Of a DNA stretch of 64,000 nt, positions 1 to 8,030 are shown one piece after another. Position 1 is the first letter of the stretch; each line of letters starts with the position of its first letter. Below the pieces are notes generated by a model that had not been told where the DNA came from, searched no databases, and saw only the letters and a program-made list of their open reading frames with translations. The DNA is from Vibrio aerogenes. GTDB lineage: Bacteria; Pseudomonadota; Gammaproteobacteria; Enterobacterales; Vibrionaceae. Location of the stretch: NCBI RefSeq assembly GCF_024346755.1, contig NZ_AP024862.1:186001-250000 (forward strand), in the 5' to 3' direction. Both the position numbers and the translations under genes were made by a program.

Positions 1-803
1 GGCTGGATGGGAATGATAAAGATAAGCGGGCCGATATCCGCCAGTGGCCGGTTATGGGGATGTATCAGCCTGACGGGATTTCCGGCTGCCGGATCAATGG
101 CCGGAATTATGTGCTGACAGCGAATGAAGGGGATGGCCGGGAATACAGTGAAGATAAGAAAGACCCACACTATAATCCGGCAGCCAATGATGAAGTCAGG
201 ATTGCAGATGTAAAACTGGATCCGGACAAGTTCCCAAATGCCCAAAAAATACAGCATGTAAAACACGGGATTGGCCGGTTGAAAATTGCGCGGGATATGG
301 GTGATACAGATGGTGATGGTGACTATGACCAGCTGTATAGTTTTGGTGCCCGTTCGTTTTCAATCTTTGATGCGGATGGACGTCTGGTTTCAGACAGCGG
401 GGACGATTTTGAACAGATCACAGCTCAGCGTTATCCAAAACATTTCAATGCCAGCAACACCAAAAATAAAATCGACAACCGCAGTGATAACAAAGGCCCG
501 GAGCCGGAAAATGTGGTGTGTTATCAACACCATCAGGCGACTTATGCATTCGTTGGTCTGGAAAGGATCGGTGGCATCATGATTTACAATATCTCCGACC
601 CGACGCAGCCGGTTTTTGTTGATTATATCAATGACCGGGATTTTTCAGCAGAACCGAAAAAGCTGGTTCCGGCCGGGAAAGGTGGCGATTTAGGGCCGGA
701 AGGTCTGTTAATTATTCCGGCAGCACATAGTCCGACACAAACCGCTTTGCTGGTTACCGCCAATGAGGTCAGCGGCTCGACGACGATTTATGAAATCCGG
801 TAA
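1..803 (+). CDS. Choice-of-anchor I / phytase-like esterase family protein (5' end outside window)
   Basis: The reading frame is open from the first bases of the window, so the start lies upstream and only the C-terminal part is seen. The visible part carries the blocks typical of the choice-of-anchor I family (also called the esterase-like activity of phytase family): an NEGDGREY block, DMGDTDGDGDYDQLYSFGAR, RSFSIFDADG, SDSGDDFE, GPEPENV, FVGLERIGGIMIYN, GDLGPEGL and a terminal TANEVSGSTTIYEI. Proteins of this family are secreted or cell-surface proteins with a beta-propeller-like fold and acidic, probably metal-binding, loops. Their substrate is usually not known. The protein ends normally at a TAA followed by a strong hairpin. 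Family assignment is firm; function is not. Confidence 0.85.
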   Translation, partial: LDGNDKDKRADIRQWPVMGMYQPDGISGCRINGRNYVLTANEGDGREYSEDKKDPHYNPAANDEVRIADVKLDPDKFPNAQKIQHVKHGIGRLKIARDMGDTDGDGDYDQLYSFGARSFSIFDADGRLVSDSGDDFEQITAQRYPKHFNASNTKNKIDNRSDNKGPEPENVVCYQHHQATYAFVGLERIGGIMIYNISDPTQPVFVDYINDRDFSAEPKKLVPAGKGGDLGPEGLLIIPAAHSPTQTALLVTANEVSGSTTIYEIR

Positions 804-852
804 ATCAACTACAGACGGCGATCGGATCTGGCAGAATTGACGGACTGATGCC

Positions 853-881
853 AGAGCAAAGGGGCGGTGTCCCTTTGCTCT
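853..881. terminator. Bidirectional hairpin terminator
   Basis: A perfect 11-bp inverted repeat (AGAGCAAAGGG, 7-nt loop, CCCTTTGCTCT) lies between two convergent genes, the anchor I family gene on the left and an acetyltransferase on the right. There is no long T run, so the call rests on stem strength and position. Confidence 0.75.
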
Positions 882-896
882 GTTGCTCCAGGATAA

Positions 897-1412
897 TCAG
901 ATTAATCCCCGCACATACTTGACTGCATCCCGGAGTTCACCATGAAGCGATGAGTAATTGATGATGTTGTCAACTTTGTTGAAACCATTCTTTTGCAGCA
1001 CCTTTTCAGAGCCGGTATTGCCGGTTAGTACATACGCCGTGACCGAATCAAGTGCAGACTCAGATGCCAGGAAGGCCATGAATTTTTCCACGGCTTGTGA
1101 CGCGATACCTTTGGATACAAAGGATTGACCGACCCGATAGCCAAGCTCTCCTGATTTCTTTTCCCTGTTTATCCGGTGAATGTTAATTCGTCCGCAAATG
1201 TTGCCATGCTGATCGCGAATTAACATGGGATACATTTCACCGCACCGGTGCAGCAGTAAAAATTCCAAAATCTGTGCTTTGACGCTGTCTGGCGTATAAA
1301 AATCATCCCCTCTGGGTTCGACAAACTGTTCAAACCAGCCCCGGTTTTCCAGCTCAAATGCCAGTAATTCAGTCACATCACTGACAGACAGAAGGCTTAT
1401 TTCCACACTCAT
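897..1412 (-). CDS. GNAT-family N-acetyltransferase (RimJ/RimL-like)
   Basis: The 171-residue product has the layout of the RimJ/RimL branch of GNAT acetyltransferases. It has an N-terminal alpha/beta part, a central strand pair ending in GRINIHRINREKKSGELGYRV, the acetyl-CoA-binding loop region around QSFVSKGIASQAVEKF (the Q/RxxGxG/A-type motif A, about residues 96-111), and a late NTGSEKVLQKNGFNKV block typical of the family. Members acetylate protein N-termini or small molecules; the substrate cannot be read from sequence. It is convergent with the gene on its left. The MFS gene on its right is on the same strand but 108 bp away. Confidence 0.8.
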   Translation of the reverse strand: MSVEISLLSVSDVTELLAFELENRGWFEQFVEPRGDDFYTPDSVKAQILEFLLLHRCGEMYPMLIRDQHGNICGRINIHRINREKKSGELGYRVGQSFVSKGIASQAVEKFMAFLASESALDSVTAYVLTGNTGSEKVLQKNGFNKVDNIINYSSLHGELRDAVKYVRGLI

Positions 1413-1520
1413 TTGATTTACCCTGATGCCTCACAGGCAGAATACTTGTCGCTATTTTGTGATCGAATGCGGTCACAAGCAAATATTCTGCAACGGTTTG
1501 TCGTGAGCAGACAATGTGGA

Positions 1521-2729
1521 TCAAAGATAAAAAACAGCAACCAGTGACGAGCCCAGAGCAATTCCCAAATTGACAAACAGTCTTGATAATGAATTTGACA
1601 TGGCATGGTAGCTTTTGTCTGAAGATTGAAACAACATAAGGGTATTGGATGGCTGGAATAATCCGCATCCAATACCAAAAGAGGCCAGACAAATGAACGT
1701 GTAAGCGGTGCTGAATTGTTCCTTCAGTAACCCGAGCGTTCCGGCAAACATGAACACAAAGCCTATGATGCAGATCTTCTGATAACCATATTTGGCAATA
1801 AATCCCGGAGATATTTTCGATATGAATACAGTGAAAACCGGTAATGTCATCACAATAAAAGAAACAAACAAAATATTATCAGATGCTAATAATTTTATAG
1901 GCGGAATGATAAACATACATGAAGTTGAAGAACCAAGAAATAGTGATCCTAATATTGATAAATAAAACTTAAAATTTAAAATATGCTTATTAAATAGCAC
2001 GCCCTGATGCTTGCTTTTAATTTCTGAATATATGATTAATATCGCTAATCCAAGAGATGCAGTAAGAAGCCATCCCATTGAAAAAATAATTCCGCTAATA
2101 AGACTGATAACGAAAGAAGAATAAATTAATAATTGAAATTGATGATGTCTTACAATATTGTTGTTAACCTTTTCTATTTTTAACGATAAAAATAAAGATA
2201 CCAAACAGAAGGGAATATTGATGTAAAATAACCATTCCCATGAAAAATAATTAAGAATGAATCCCCCAACTGTTGGAGCGAGTATCGGACCAATACTTGC
2301 AAAAGTGATTACAGTTGCTATTGATTTTGTTTTATTTTTTTCTGTTACATATTGGCTGGTGAGTGTGATTGCTGTCGATTGTATCATGGCCGCAGATATA
2401 CCCTGAATTCCCCGAAATAAAATGAGTATCCACATCGACGGTGAAAAAGCACACAACACTGATGACACTAAAAGCAGTAGCATTCCTGATTTAAATACGA
2501 TGATAGATCCATATTTTGAAGATAAATCACCAAAAAACAGAATCGTTCCACATAACATCAATGAATAACTCGTTAATATTAACGGACCAGAGGAATTGAT
2601 TCCGTGTAAAGACTGAGTAATGTGGCTGACGGCGATTGCGACAATTCCGGTATCAAACATAGAGAGAAACATACCAATTGCCGCAATCGTCGTTATTTTA
2701 ATGTTTTTATCCATATCTATTCTGCCCAT
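1521..2729 (-). CDS. MFS transporter, drug:H+ antiporter type
   Basis: This is a roughly 400-residue integral membrane protein with about 12 hydrophobic segments. The N-terminus (MFDTGIVAIAVSHITQSL) and the FRGIQGISAAMIQSTAITL block in helix 4-5 are typical of EmrB/QacA-type (DHA2) exporters, and GPILAPTVGGFI resembles antiporter motif C. Most DHA2 members are 14-helix proteins of 450-500 residues, so this one is short. The start was placed at the first ATG; GTG at 2732 and ATG at 2714 are alternatives. The gene is clearly more AT-rich than its surroundings (runs of A/T codons from about 1860 to 2730), as is the spacer behind it, which suggests recent acquisition. The substrate is unknown. 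Confidence 0.8.
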   Translation of the reverse strand: MGRIDMDKNIKITTIAAIGMFLSMFDTGIVAIAVSHITQSLHGINSSGPLILTSYSLMLCGTILFFGDLSSKYGSIIVFKSGMLLLLVSSVLCAFSPSMWILILFRGIQGISAAMIQSTAITLTSQYVTEKNKTKSIATVITFASIGPILAPTVGGFILNYFSWEWLFYINIPFCLVSLFLSLKIEKVNNNIVRHHQFQLLIYSSFVISLISGIIFSMGWLLTASLGLAILIIYSEIKSKHQGVLFNKHILNFKFYLSILGSLFLGSSTSCMFIIPPIKLLASDNILFVSFIVMTLPVFTVFISKISPGFIAKYGYQKICIIGFVFMFAGTLGLLKEQFSTAYTFICLASFGIGCGLFQPSNTLMLFQSSDKSYHAMSNSLSRLFVNLGIALGSSLVAVFYL

Positions 2730-2995
2730 CACTCATAAGAAAATTCAAAAGAGGTTTCGTCTCTTCATTTTTATAACTCGTTCCTGACCAATTTGCTTCA
2801 GTAATTGAAATATCTTCGTCATCAATTTATACGAAGAGATATTTTACTGATTATTAATAAGTTTATTTATATTTTTTGTGATCTATGTTGCTTTTATTTT
2901 TAATGCAATAAATATTTAAATTAGTTCATTAATAATCTGTGCCATTAATTTAAAGAGCGCATATTCATTTTTTCAATGATTAGTGAATTTTAAAT

Positions 2996-3165
2996 GTATA
3001 TACCGAAGTGACCTCAAGATGCCTATTCAGCGAGCATTGATTGGTTTCTGAGCAAGGCACACCTCCTTTATAAGAAAAGAGGGCAAATAGAGTCATTCTA
3101 CGTTGAAAATCAGTAACGCAGGACAGGAGCCAATCAATCTCGCCCTTCGGGAGCTCATCAACAGG
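2996..3165. repeat. Dispersed repeat element with internal inverted repeat
   Basis: The left edge (2997-3023) is one copy of a roughly 25-bp sequence that recurs in this window at 34341-34365 and 56610-56634, and more loosely at about 37003 and 37155. Inside, 3031-3050 (CGAGCATTGATTGGTTTCTG) is the imperfect inverted complement of 3124-3142 (CAGGAGCCAATCAATCTCG), giving a stem of about 20 bp around a loop of about 70 nt. The pattern fits a small non-autonomous mobile element or repeated structured intergenic element. I see no transposase. The right boundary is approximate. Confidence 0.5.
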
Positions 3166-3197
3166 TTCATTTATCGTAGTGATAAACATTTGCGTAT

Positions 3198-3222
3198 GAA
3201 ATTAATTATCATTATTATTGAT
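3198..3222 (+). promoter_or_regulatory. Fur-box-like site upstream of the siderophore ABC operon
   Basis: The AT-rich sequence here contains successive ATTATC/ATTATT/ATTGAT hexamers, the reverse complement of the GATAAT repeat that makes up a Fur box. It lies about 40 bp before the first gene of an iron-siderophore transporter operon, and a better match precedes the TonB receptor of the same locus. Iron repression by Fur is inferred. Confidence 0.5.
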
Positions 3223-3261
3223 TTTATTAACAACATTAGCCTGACTGAAGTAAGGATATCA

Positions 3262-4224
3262 ATGCGTAACCGCCGTATGGAGCTTTTTGGCAAGGTGATT
3301 CCGGTGCCCTGTCTCGTGATTTTCTGGTCTCTGTTTTTCGGTTTTTTTGCCTGTTCTGAAGCATGGGCTGAGCAGCAGGTCACGCATGCGATGGGCACGA
3401 CACGCGTGCAGAAAACGGTTCGTGTTGTGACCTTGTTCCAGGGGGCGACGGACTCTGTGGTGGCTCTCGGAATTCGTCCGGTCGGTGTGGTTGATTCCTG
3501 GGCTGAAAAACCAACCTACCGGTATTTGCGATCGTCATTACAAGGCGTGGCTCATGTCGGGCTGGAGACCCAGCCTAATCTGGAAGTTATTGCGGCATTG
3601 CAGCCGGATTTAATTATTGGTGCCCGTTCCCGGCATGAAAAGATTTATTCACAGTTGTCGGCTATTGCTCCCACGGTATTTGCCGACAATGTGTATGATT
3701 TTGAGCACACGTTGGATCTGGTGGCTGAAGCAACGGGCCGGGAGCAGGAGAAAGCGCAGCTGTGGCATCAGTGGCAAGCGCGTGTTACGGCATTTCGCAG
3801 CCAGTTAAAGAAACACATTCCGGACTGGCCGGCCACCGCTTCGGTGATTGATGTTCGTTCAGATCATTTGCGTTTATATCTGCAACAAAGCTTCGCCGGG
3901 ACGGTATTAACGTCGATTGGGTTTCAGCTGCCGCATCCGGCGGGTGCTTCGGGCTGGGGAGTGAAGCTGAAATCTAAAGAGGCTTTGCCAACGCTCAATG
4001 CGGACGTTTTTTTTGTGATTCTTCATTCTGATGCGCCAGCCGTGAGACAAAACTATCAGTCATGGCGGCTTCACCCGTTGTGGAAAATCCTTAAAGCGCC
4101 AAAACATCATCAGGTTTATCTGGCGGACCGGACGAGCTGGCTCTTGTCGGGCGGTATTTTGGGTGCAAATCTGATGCTGGGCCAGTTATCTGAGATGTAT
4201 CATCTGAATTCATCAGCCCTGTAG
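3262..4224 (+). CDS. Iron-siderophore ABC transporter, periplasmic binding protein (FecB/FhuD type)
   Basis: This is the periplasmic component of a ferric-siderophore importer. After a signal peptide (hydrophobic VIPVPCLVIFWSLFFGFF, cleavage probably after AWA) come the class III binding-protein features: RVVTLFQGATDSVVALGIRPVGV near the N-terminus, then NLEVIAALQPDLIIGARSRH, and a C-terminal lobe ending LLSGGILGANLMLGQL. The length of about 320 residues is normal for the family. The ATG at 3262 was chosen over the upstream in-frame ATG at 3103 because it follows AAGGA and opens directly into the signal peptide. It is the first gene of a run of five with short spacings or overlaps. The family is sure; whether the ligand is ferric citrate, vibrioferrin or another siderophore is not. 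Confidence 0.88.
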   Translation: MRNRRMELFGKVIPVPCLVIFWSLFFGFFACSEAWAEQQVTHAMGTTRVQKTVRVVTLFQGATDSVVALGIRPVGVVDSWAEKPTYRYLRSSLQGVAHVGLETQPNLEVIAALQPDLIIGARSRHEKIYSQLSAIAPTVFADNVYDFEHTLDLVAEATGREQEKAQLWHQWQARVTAFRSQLKKHIPDWPATASVIDVRSDHLRLYLQQSFAGTVLTSIGFQLPHPAGASGWGVKLKSKEALPTLNADVFFVILHSDAPAVRQNYQSWRLHPLWKILKAPKHHQVYLADRTSWLLSGGILGANLMLGQLSEMYHLNSSAL

Positions 4225-4233
4225 CGTGGTTTT

Positions 4234-5247
4234 ATGTTAATTGCACACCATCAAACGGGGTATCGTTGGGGACTTATTTTTATCTCGTTGTCTATACTCA
4301 TGGCCGCGTTTGTGGTGAGCCTGGCTTGCGGCCAGTATCCGATTCCTTTAGCGAGGTTATGGGATGCTTTTCTGACGCCGGATCCCGGCTCAATTGATTA
4401 TGTCATTCTCACAACGACCCGCTTATCCCGCAGTGTTGTTGCCTGCTCGGTTGGCGCAGGGCTGGCGGTGGCTGGTGTGCTGATGCAATCGCTGACCCGT
4501 AACCCTTTAGCCTCACCTGCGATATTCGGGGTCAATAGCGGTGCGGTATTTTTTATCGTGTTATTTGCAAATTTCTTCGCGGTTGGCTCACCCGATGATT
4601 ATCTCTGGATTGCTTTTTCCGGAGCTGCCATCGCCGGGATACTGGTCTATGGACTCGGCAGTTTAGGTTATGACGGCTTGTCGCCAGTTCGGGTGGTGCT
4701 GGCGGGGGCTGCGATTTCGGCCCTGTTTATGGCGTTTACACAAGGGGTGCTGGTGACAGGGCAGGAAGGCGTTGACAGCGTGCTGTTCTGGGCGGCAGGT
4801 TCGGTTTCAGGGCATGAATTAACCACGGTGATGCCCGTATTACCTTATATCTGGGGGGCAATCACCGGCTCGGTGCTGCTTGCGCCACACCTCAATATTT
4901 TGCTGTCCGGCGATGATATCGCGACCGGGCTGGGCCAGAATACCGGCCTGATAAAAGTGGTCATGAGTCTCTTCATTATCAGTCTTGCCGGGGCGTGTGT
5001 GGCAATTGCCGGAAATATTGGTTTCATCGGTTTGATTGTGCCGCATATGGTGCGGGCTGTGGTGGGAAATCATCACAAATGGTTGCTGATTCTGAGTGCG
5101 TTTTGGGGGGCGATTTTATTATTGCTGGCAGATATCGCCAGCCGGTTAGTACTCGCACCGCAAGAGATCCCGATAGGGGTGATGACCGCCGCGTTTGGTG
5201 CGCCTTTTTTCATTTATCTGGCCCGCAAAGGACTTCAGCATGGATAA
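4234..5247 (+). CDS. Iron-siderophore ABC transporter permease (FecC type)
   Basis: The 337-residue inner-membrane permease of the FecCD/BtuC family has about nine to ten hydrophobic segments. Family signatures are visible: RLSRSVVACSVGAGLAVAGV and QSLTRNPLASPAIFGVNSGA in the first third, and GNIGFIGLIVPHMVRAVVG near residue 265, which is the region that contacts the ATPase. It forms the channel with the second permease encoded next. It begins 9 bp after the binding-protein gene and its stop overlaps the start of the following gene (ATGGATAA), which indicates translational coupling. Confidence 0.9.
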   Translation: MLIAHHQTGYRWGLIFISLSILMAAFVVSLACGQYPIPLARLWDAFLTPDPGSIDYVILTTTRLSRSVVACSVGAGLAVAGVLMQSLTRNPLASPAIFGVNSGAVFFIVLFANFFAVGSPDDYLWIAFSGAAIAGILVYGLGSLGYDGLSPVRVVLAGAAISALFMAFTQGVLVTGQEGVDSVLFWAAGSVSGHELTTVMPVLPYIWGAITGSVLLAPHLNILLSGDDIATGLGQNTGLIKVVMSLFIISLAGACVAIAGNIGFIGLIVPHMVRAVVGNHHKWLLILSAFWGAILLLLADIASRLVLAPQEIPIGVMTAAFGAPFFIYLARKGLQHG

Positions 5248-6256
5248 ACAGTTGACCTTTCGCCACCGCTGGTTTTCGTTTTCGGTGACGTATTCGTCCC
5301 TGCTGGCGTTATTATTTGCGCTGTTCCTGACGTTGCTGGTGATGTGGGTTGCCTTATCTGCCGGAACATCGGATACAGGCGGGACCGGTCTGAGCAGATC
5401 CGGGAGTCTGGCACAGTTTGTCGCAGAAACGCTGCGCCTGCCGCGAATCCTGATGGCGGCCATGGTTGGTGCGGCATTAGGCGGTGCCGGTCTGATACTT
5501 CAGTCTGTGATCCGTAATCCGCTGGCCTCACCGGATATTATCGGCATAACCAGTGGCGCATCTGCTGCGGCTGTGGTGTTTCTGTTCTTTTTTAAGCCGG
5601 TGCTGGGGATTGGGTGGCTGCCAGTGTTTGCTATCGGTGGCGCATTGAGCGCCAGTTTGTTGATCTATGTTCTGGCCTGGCGTCGTGGGGTTTCACCGAT
5701 GCGTTTGGTGCTGGTTGGGATCGGCGTCTCGGCGGCGATGAGTGCGATAGTGACTTTGCTGATTGCAGTCAGTCCGGAATCAACCAGTATGATGGCGTAT
5801 ATCTGGCTGACCGGGAGTGTCTATGGCACCAACTGGCATGACGTTGAACGGTTATTCCCGTGGATTTTGGTCAGTTTCAGCCTTTCCCTTTATTTCTCCC
5901 GCCGGATGAATGCGCAGGAACTGGGCGACCAAACCGCAGTGGGTTTAGGGGTGTCGCTGCAAGGAACACGTATATGGATGTTGTTGCTTAGCGTGATGAT
6001 GGCGGCCCCGGCGATTGCATATGCGGGTGCGGTGAGCTTTGTCGGCTTGATTGCCCCGCATATTGCCCGCCGTTTGATGGCCAGAAGTTTTGCGTTGTTG
6101 CTGCCGGTGACTGCATTAACCGGGGCTTGCCTGGTGGTGCTGGCTGATTTATGCGGGCGTTTGTTATTTCAGCCGCTGGACGTCCCGGCCGGCGTGTTTG
6201 TGTCGGCCATCGGCGCACCTTTCTTTATCTTTTTACTCTACCGGCAACGGTTCTGA
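5240..6256 (+). CDS. Iron-siderophore ABC transporter permease (FecD type)
   Basis: This is the second FecCD-family permease, about 338 residues. It repeats the family signatures: RLPRILMAAMVGAALGGAGLI, QSVIRNPLASPDIIGITSGA and GAVSFVGLIAPHIARRL. It probably pairs with the preceding permease to form a heterodimeric channel. The ATG at 5240 was chosen because it overlaps the upstream stop by 8 bp and starts a basic N-terminus (MDKQLTFRHRW) before the first membrane helix. An in-frame upstream ATG at 5195 would lie inside the previous gene. Confidence 0.9.
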   Translation: MDKQLTFRHRWFSFSVTYSSLLALLFALFLTLLVMWVALSAGTSDTGGTGLSRSGSLAQFVAETLRLPRILMAAMVGAALGGAGLILQSVIRNPLASPDIIGITSGASAAAVVFLFFFKPVLGIGWLPVFAIGGALSASLLIYVLAWRRGVSPMRLVLVGIGVSAAMSAIVTLLIAVSPESTSMMAYIWLTGSVYGTNWHDVERLFPWILVSFSLSLYFSRRMNAQELGDQTAVGLGVSLQGTRIWMLLLSVMMAAPAIAYAGAVSFVGLIAPHIARRLMARSFALLLPVTALTGACLVVLADLCGRLLFQPLDVPAGVFVSAIGAPFFIFLLYRQRF

Positions 6257-6271
6257 CCATCGGAACAGGAG

Positions 6272-7123
6272 ATGACTTTGCAAGCGTTCACGCCGATCAA
6301 CCCGGGCATACCATTAAACACGAATCGTCTGCAACTTGGCTACAGCGGGAAGACGATCATTCATGCATTGGATCTAGCGATCCAGCCCCATCAGATTACG
6401 GCACTGGTCGGGGGGAACGGATGTGGTAAATCGACCCTGCTGAAATCACTGGCGCGTTTGCTTAAACCCCGGTCCGGCCAGATTTTTCTTTACGACCAGG
6501 ATCTGAACCGGCTGCCGGGTAAATCGGTGGCGCGCCGGTTGGCGATTCTGCCTCAGGGCCCTGTGGCACCGGAAGGATTGTTGGTCGGACAATTGGTGAA
6601 ACAGGGCCGGTATCCGCACCAGAACTGGTTGCAAAGCTGGAGTGAAGAAGATGAGCGGCTGGTCAGAAAAGCACTGGCGGATACCCACATGCTTGAGCTG
6701 GCTGACCGCCCGGTGGAGTCTTTATCGGGTGGTCAGCGCCAGAGAGCGTGGATCGCAATGGCTCTGGCTCAGGATACCGACGTGTTATTGCTCGATGAGC
6801 CAACGACTTACTTAGATCTCACCCATCAGATTGAAATTCTGGATTTGTTGTTTGAGCTGAACCAAAAGCAGCAGACCACGATTTTGATGGTGTTGCATGA
6901 TCTGAATCTTGCCTGTCGCTATGCGCATCAAATGATTGCGGTGAAGGATGGAGAGGTTTTTCGTCAGGGGCCACCGGAACAGATTCTGGACTTTGACATG
7001 GTTGAGGCAGTCTTTGGGATGAAATGCCATATCACCACAGATCCTCTGTTCGGGACACCGATGTGCATTCCTTATGGAAAGGGGCGTCAGATCAGACATG
7101 AACACAACAGCAATCCGGTCTAG
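6272..7123 (+). CDS. Iron-siderophore ABC transporter ATP-binding protein (FecE type)
   Basis: This is the cytoplasmic ATPase of the siderophore importer, 283 residues. Walker A is GGNGCGKST (about residues 48-56), the ABC signature is LSGGQRQRAWIAMAL, and Walker B is DVLLLDEPTTYLD followed by the switch histidine in MVLHDLN. The TTYLDLTHQIE block is typical of the FecE/FhuC group. The ATG sits directly behind AGGAG, which is a tight spacing, so a slightly later start is possible. The 3' end overlaps the next gene by 26 bp. Confidence 0.92.
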   Translation: MTLQAFTPINPGIPLNTNRLQLGYSGKTIIHALDLAIQPHQITALVGGNGCGKSTLLKSLARLLKPRSGQIFLYDQDLNRLPGKSVARRLAILPQGPVAPEGLLVGQLVKQGRYPHQNWLQSWSEEDERLVRKALADTHMLELADRPVESLSGGQRQRAWIAMALAQDTDVLLLDEPTTYLDLTHQIEILDLLFELNQKQQTTILMVLHDLNLACRYAHQMIAVKDGEVFRQGPPEQILDFDMVEAVFGMKCHITTDPLFGTPMCIPYGKGRQIRHEHNSNPV

Positions 7124-7901
7124 GGAGCCCTTGCTATCCGTCAGACAATGGCACCGGCTGGCTCAACTGGGGCTGAAAGATGCCCGCGATGTGGCTTCTC
7201 CTGCGGTTGAGATGCAGGCACTGACAGATGATGACGTTTGCCTTGATATTCTCAGGCAGATTCAGCCGGAGATCGGTGCGCCGGATTTAAAAGTGACTGC
7301 ATCGCTGGTCATCAAACGGGTGGCATTTCTGACACTGGCACCGCTGCTATATTCGATGTCTGTGTATCATCAGGGGCTGGATATGTCGATTCAGAATTGC
7401 ATGTTTGAGTACCCTTTAGAGAACCGGATTTGGCGCTCACAAATGCCGCTGAAAAACTTGCGGGTCAGCGCCCCGGCTCAGGACCGCGCCCGTTGGCGTA
7501 CAGCATTGCTGACCCGGGCTTTTGAGGGAAATTTATCCATGCTGGTTTTGCAGTTACACCGGCTCACGCGGGTTCAGCAATCTGTGTTATGGGAAAACAT
7601 CGCAGTGCGGATTTTCAGTATTTATGAGCGGAGGATTTTACCGGATATAAAGCAACCAGCAGCGACGACCCAGGCCCTCGGGGATTTGTCATTTTTACTC
7701 AATCCGGAAACCACAGATCTGTTCGGGACTGCCCGTAATCCGGTTGCCCGTTATTTCTCTGACAAAACCATCGTTCCGGGTTTGCCTGAGCCAGTCCGGG
7801 TCCGGCGGACGTGTTGTTATTATTACCGGGCGACCAAGCCCGCACAATATTGTAATAACTGCCCTTTGTCATGTAAAAAGGCCATGAAAAAAGCGCTGTG
7901 A
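7098..7901 (+). CDS. FhuF-like siderophore-iron reductase ([2Fe-2S])
   Basis: The protein of about 267 residues ends with the cysteine cluster of FhuF-family ferric-siderophore reductases: RRTCCYYYRATKPAQYCNNC, followed by one more Cys in PLSC. E. coli FhuF is described with a C-C-X10-C-X2-C ligand set; here eleven residues separate the Cys pair from the third Cys. Such proteins reduce ferric iron to release it from imported siderophores in the cytoplasm, which fits its place as the last gene of the importer operon. The start at 7098 overlaps the ATPase gene; the ATG at 7074 has no good ribosome-binding site. Confidence 0.82.
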   Translation: MNTTAIRSREPLLSVRQWHRLAQLGLKDARDVASPAVEMQALTDDDVCLDILRQIQPEIGAPDLKVTASLVIKRVAFLTLAPLLYSMSVYHQGLDMSIQNCMFEYPLENRIWRSQMPLKNLRVSAPAQDRARWRTALLTRAFEGNLSMLVLQLHRLTRVQQSVLWENIAVRIFSIYERRILPDIKQPAATTQALGDLSFLLNPETTDLFGTARNPVARYFSDKTIVPGLPEPVRVRRTCCYYYRATKPAQYCNNCPLSCKKAMKKAL

Positions 7902-7966
7902 AAGCAGTTCATTTTTACAGCGCCAGATGTTGATAAGATTTTCCAGATGTTGATAAGCACGATTTC

Positions 7967-8004
7967 AGCCAGTCAATCAAGGGTATTCTTGTTGACTGGC
8001 TTTC
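7967..8004. terminator. Terminator between convergent siderophore genes
   Basis: A 10-bp perfect inverted repeat (AGCCAGTCAA, 15-nt loop, TTGACTGGCT) followed by TTTC lies between the FhuF-like gene and the convergent receptor gene. Just before it, a 15-bp word (CCAGATGTTGATAAG) occurs twice, at 7923 and 7943. Confidence 0.7.
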
Positions 8005-8030
8005 AGGTCAATCAGACGAAGTGATCAAAC

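Larger units (their letters stand above)
2733..3261. other. AT-rich intergenic stretch between MFS and siderophore operon
   Basis: This 529-bp spacer separates two divergent genes. About 2760-2995 is very AT-rich and holds no coding signal that I can see. A repeat-like element follows at about 2996-3165, then a Fur-like site near 3198-3222 and the leader of the binding-protein gene. A 69-codon minus-strand frame (2980-3189) lies inside the repeat and is not called as a gene. Confidence 0.6.

Noticed and set aside
1378..1692. Open frames opposite or out of frame with known genes, such as this one
   Set aside because: They overlap the acetyltransferase and MFS genes and give low-complexity, Cys/His-rich translations without homology; they are shadows.
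2980..3189. 69-codon minus-strand frame
   Set aside because: It lies within the repeat-like element with the internal inverted repeat, has no ribosome-binding site and no recognisable product. The frame is best explained by the repeat sequence.
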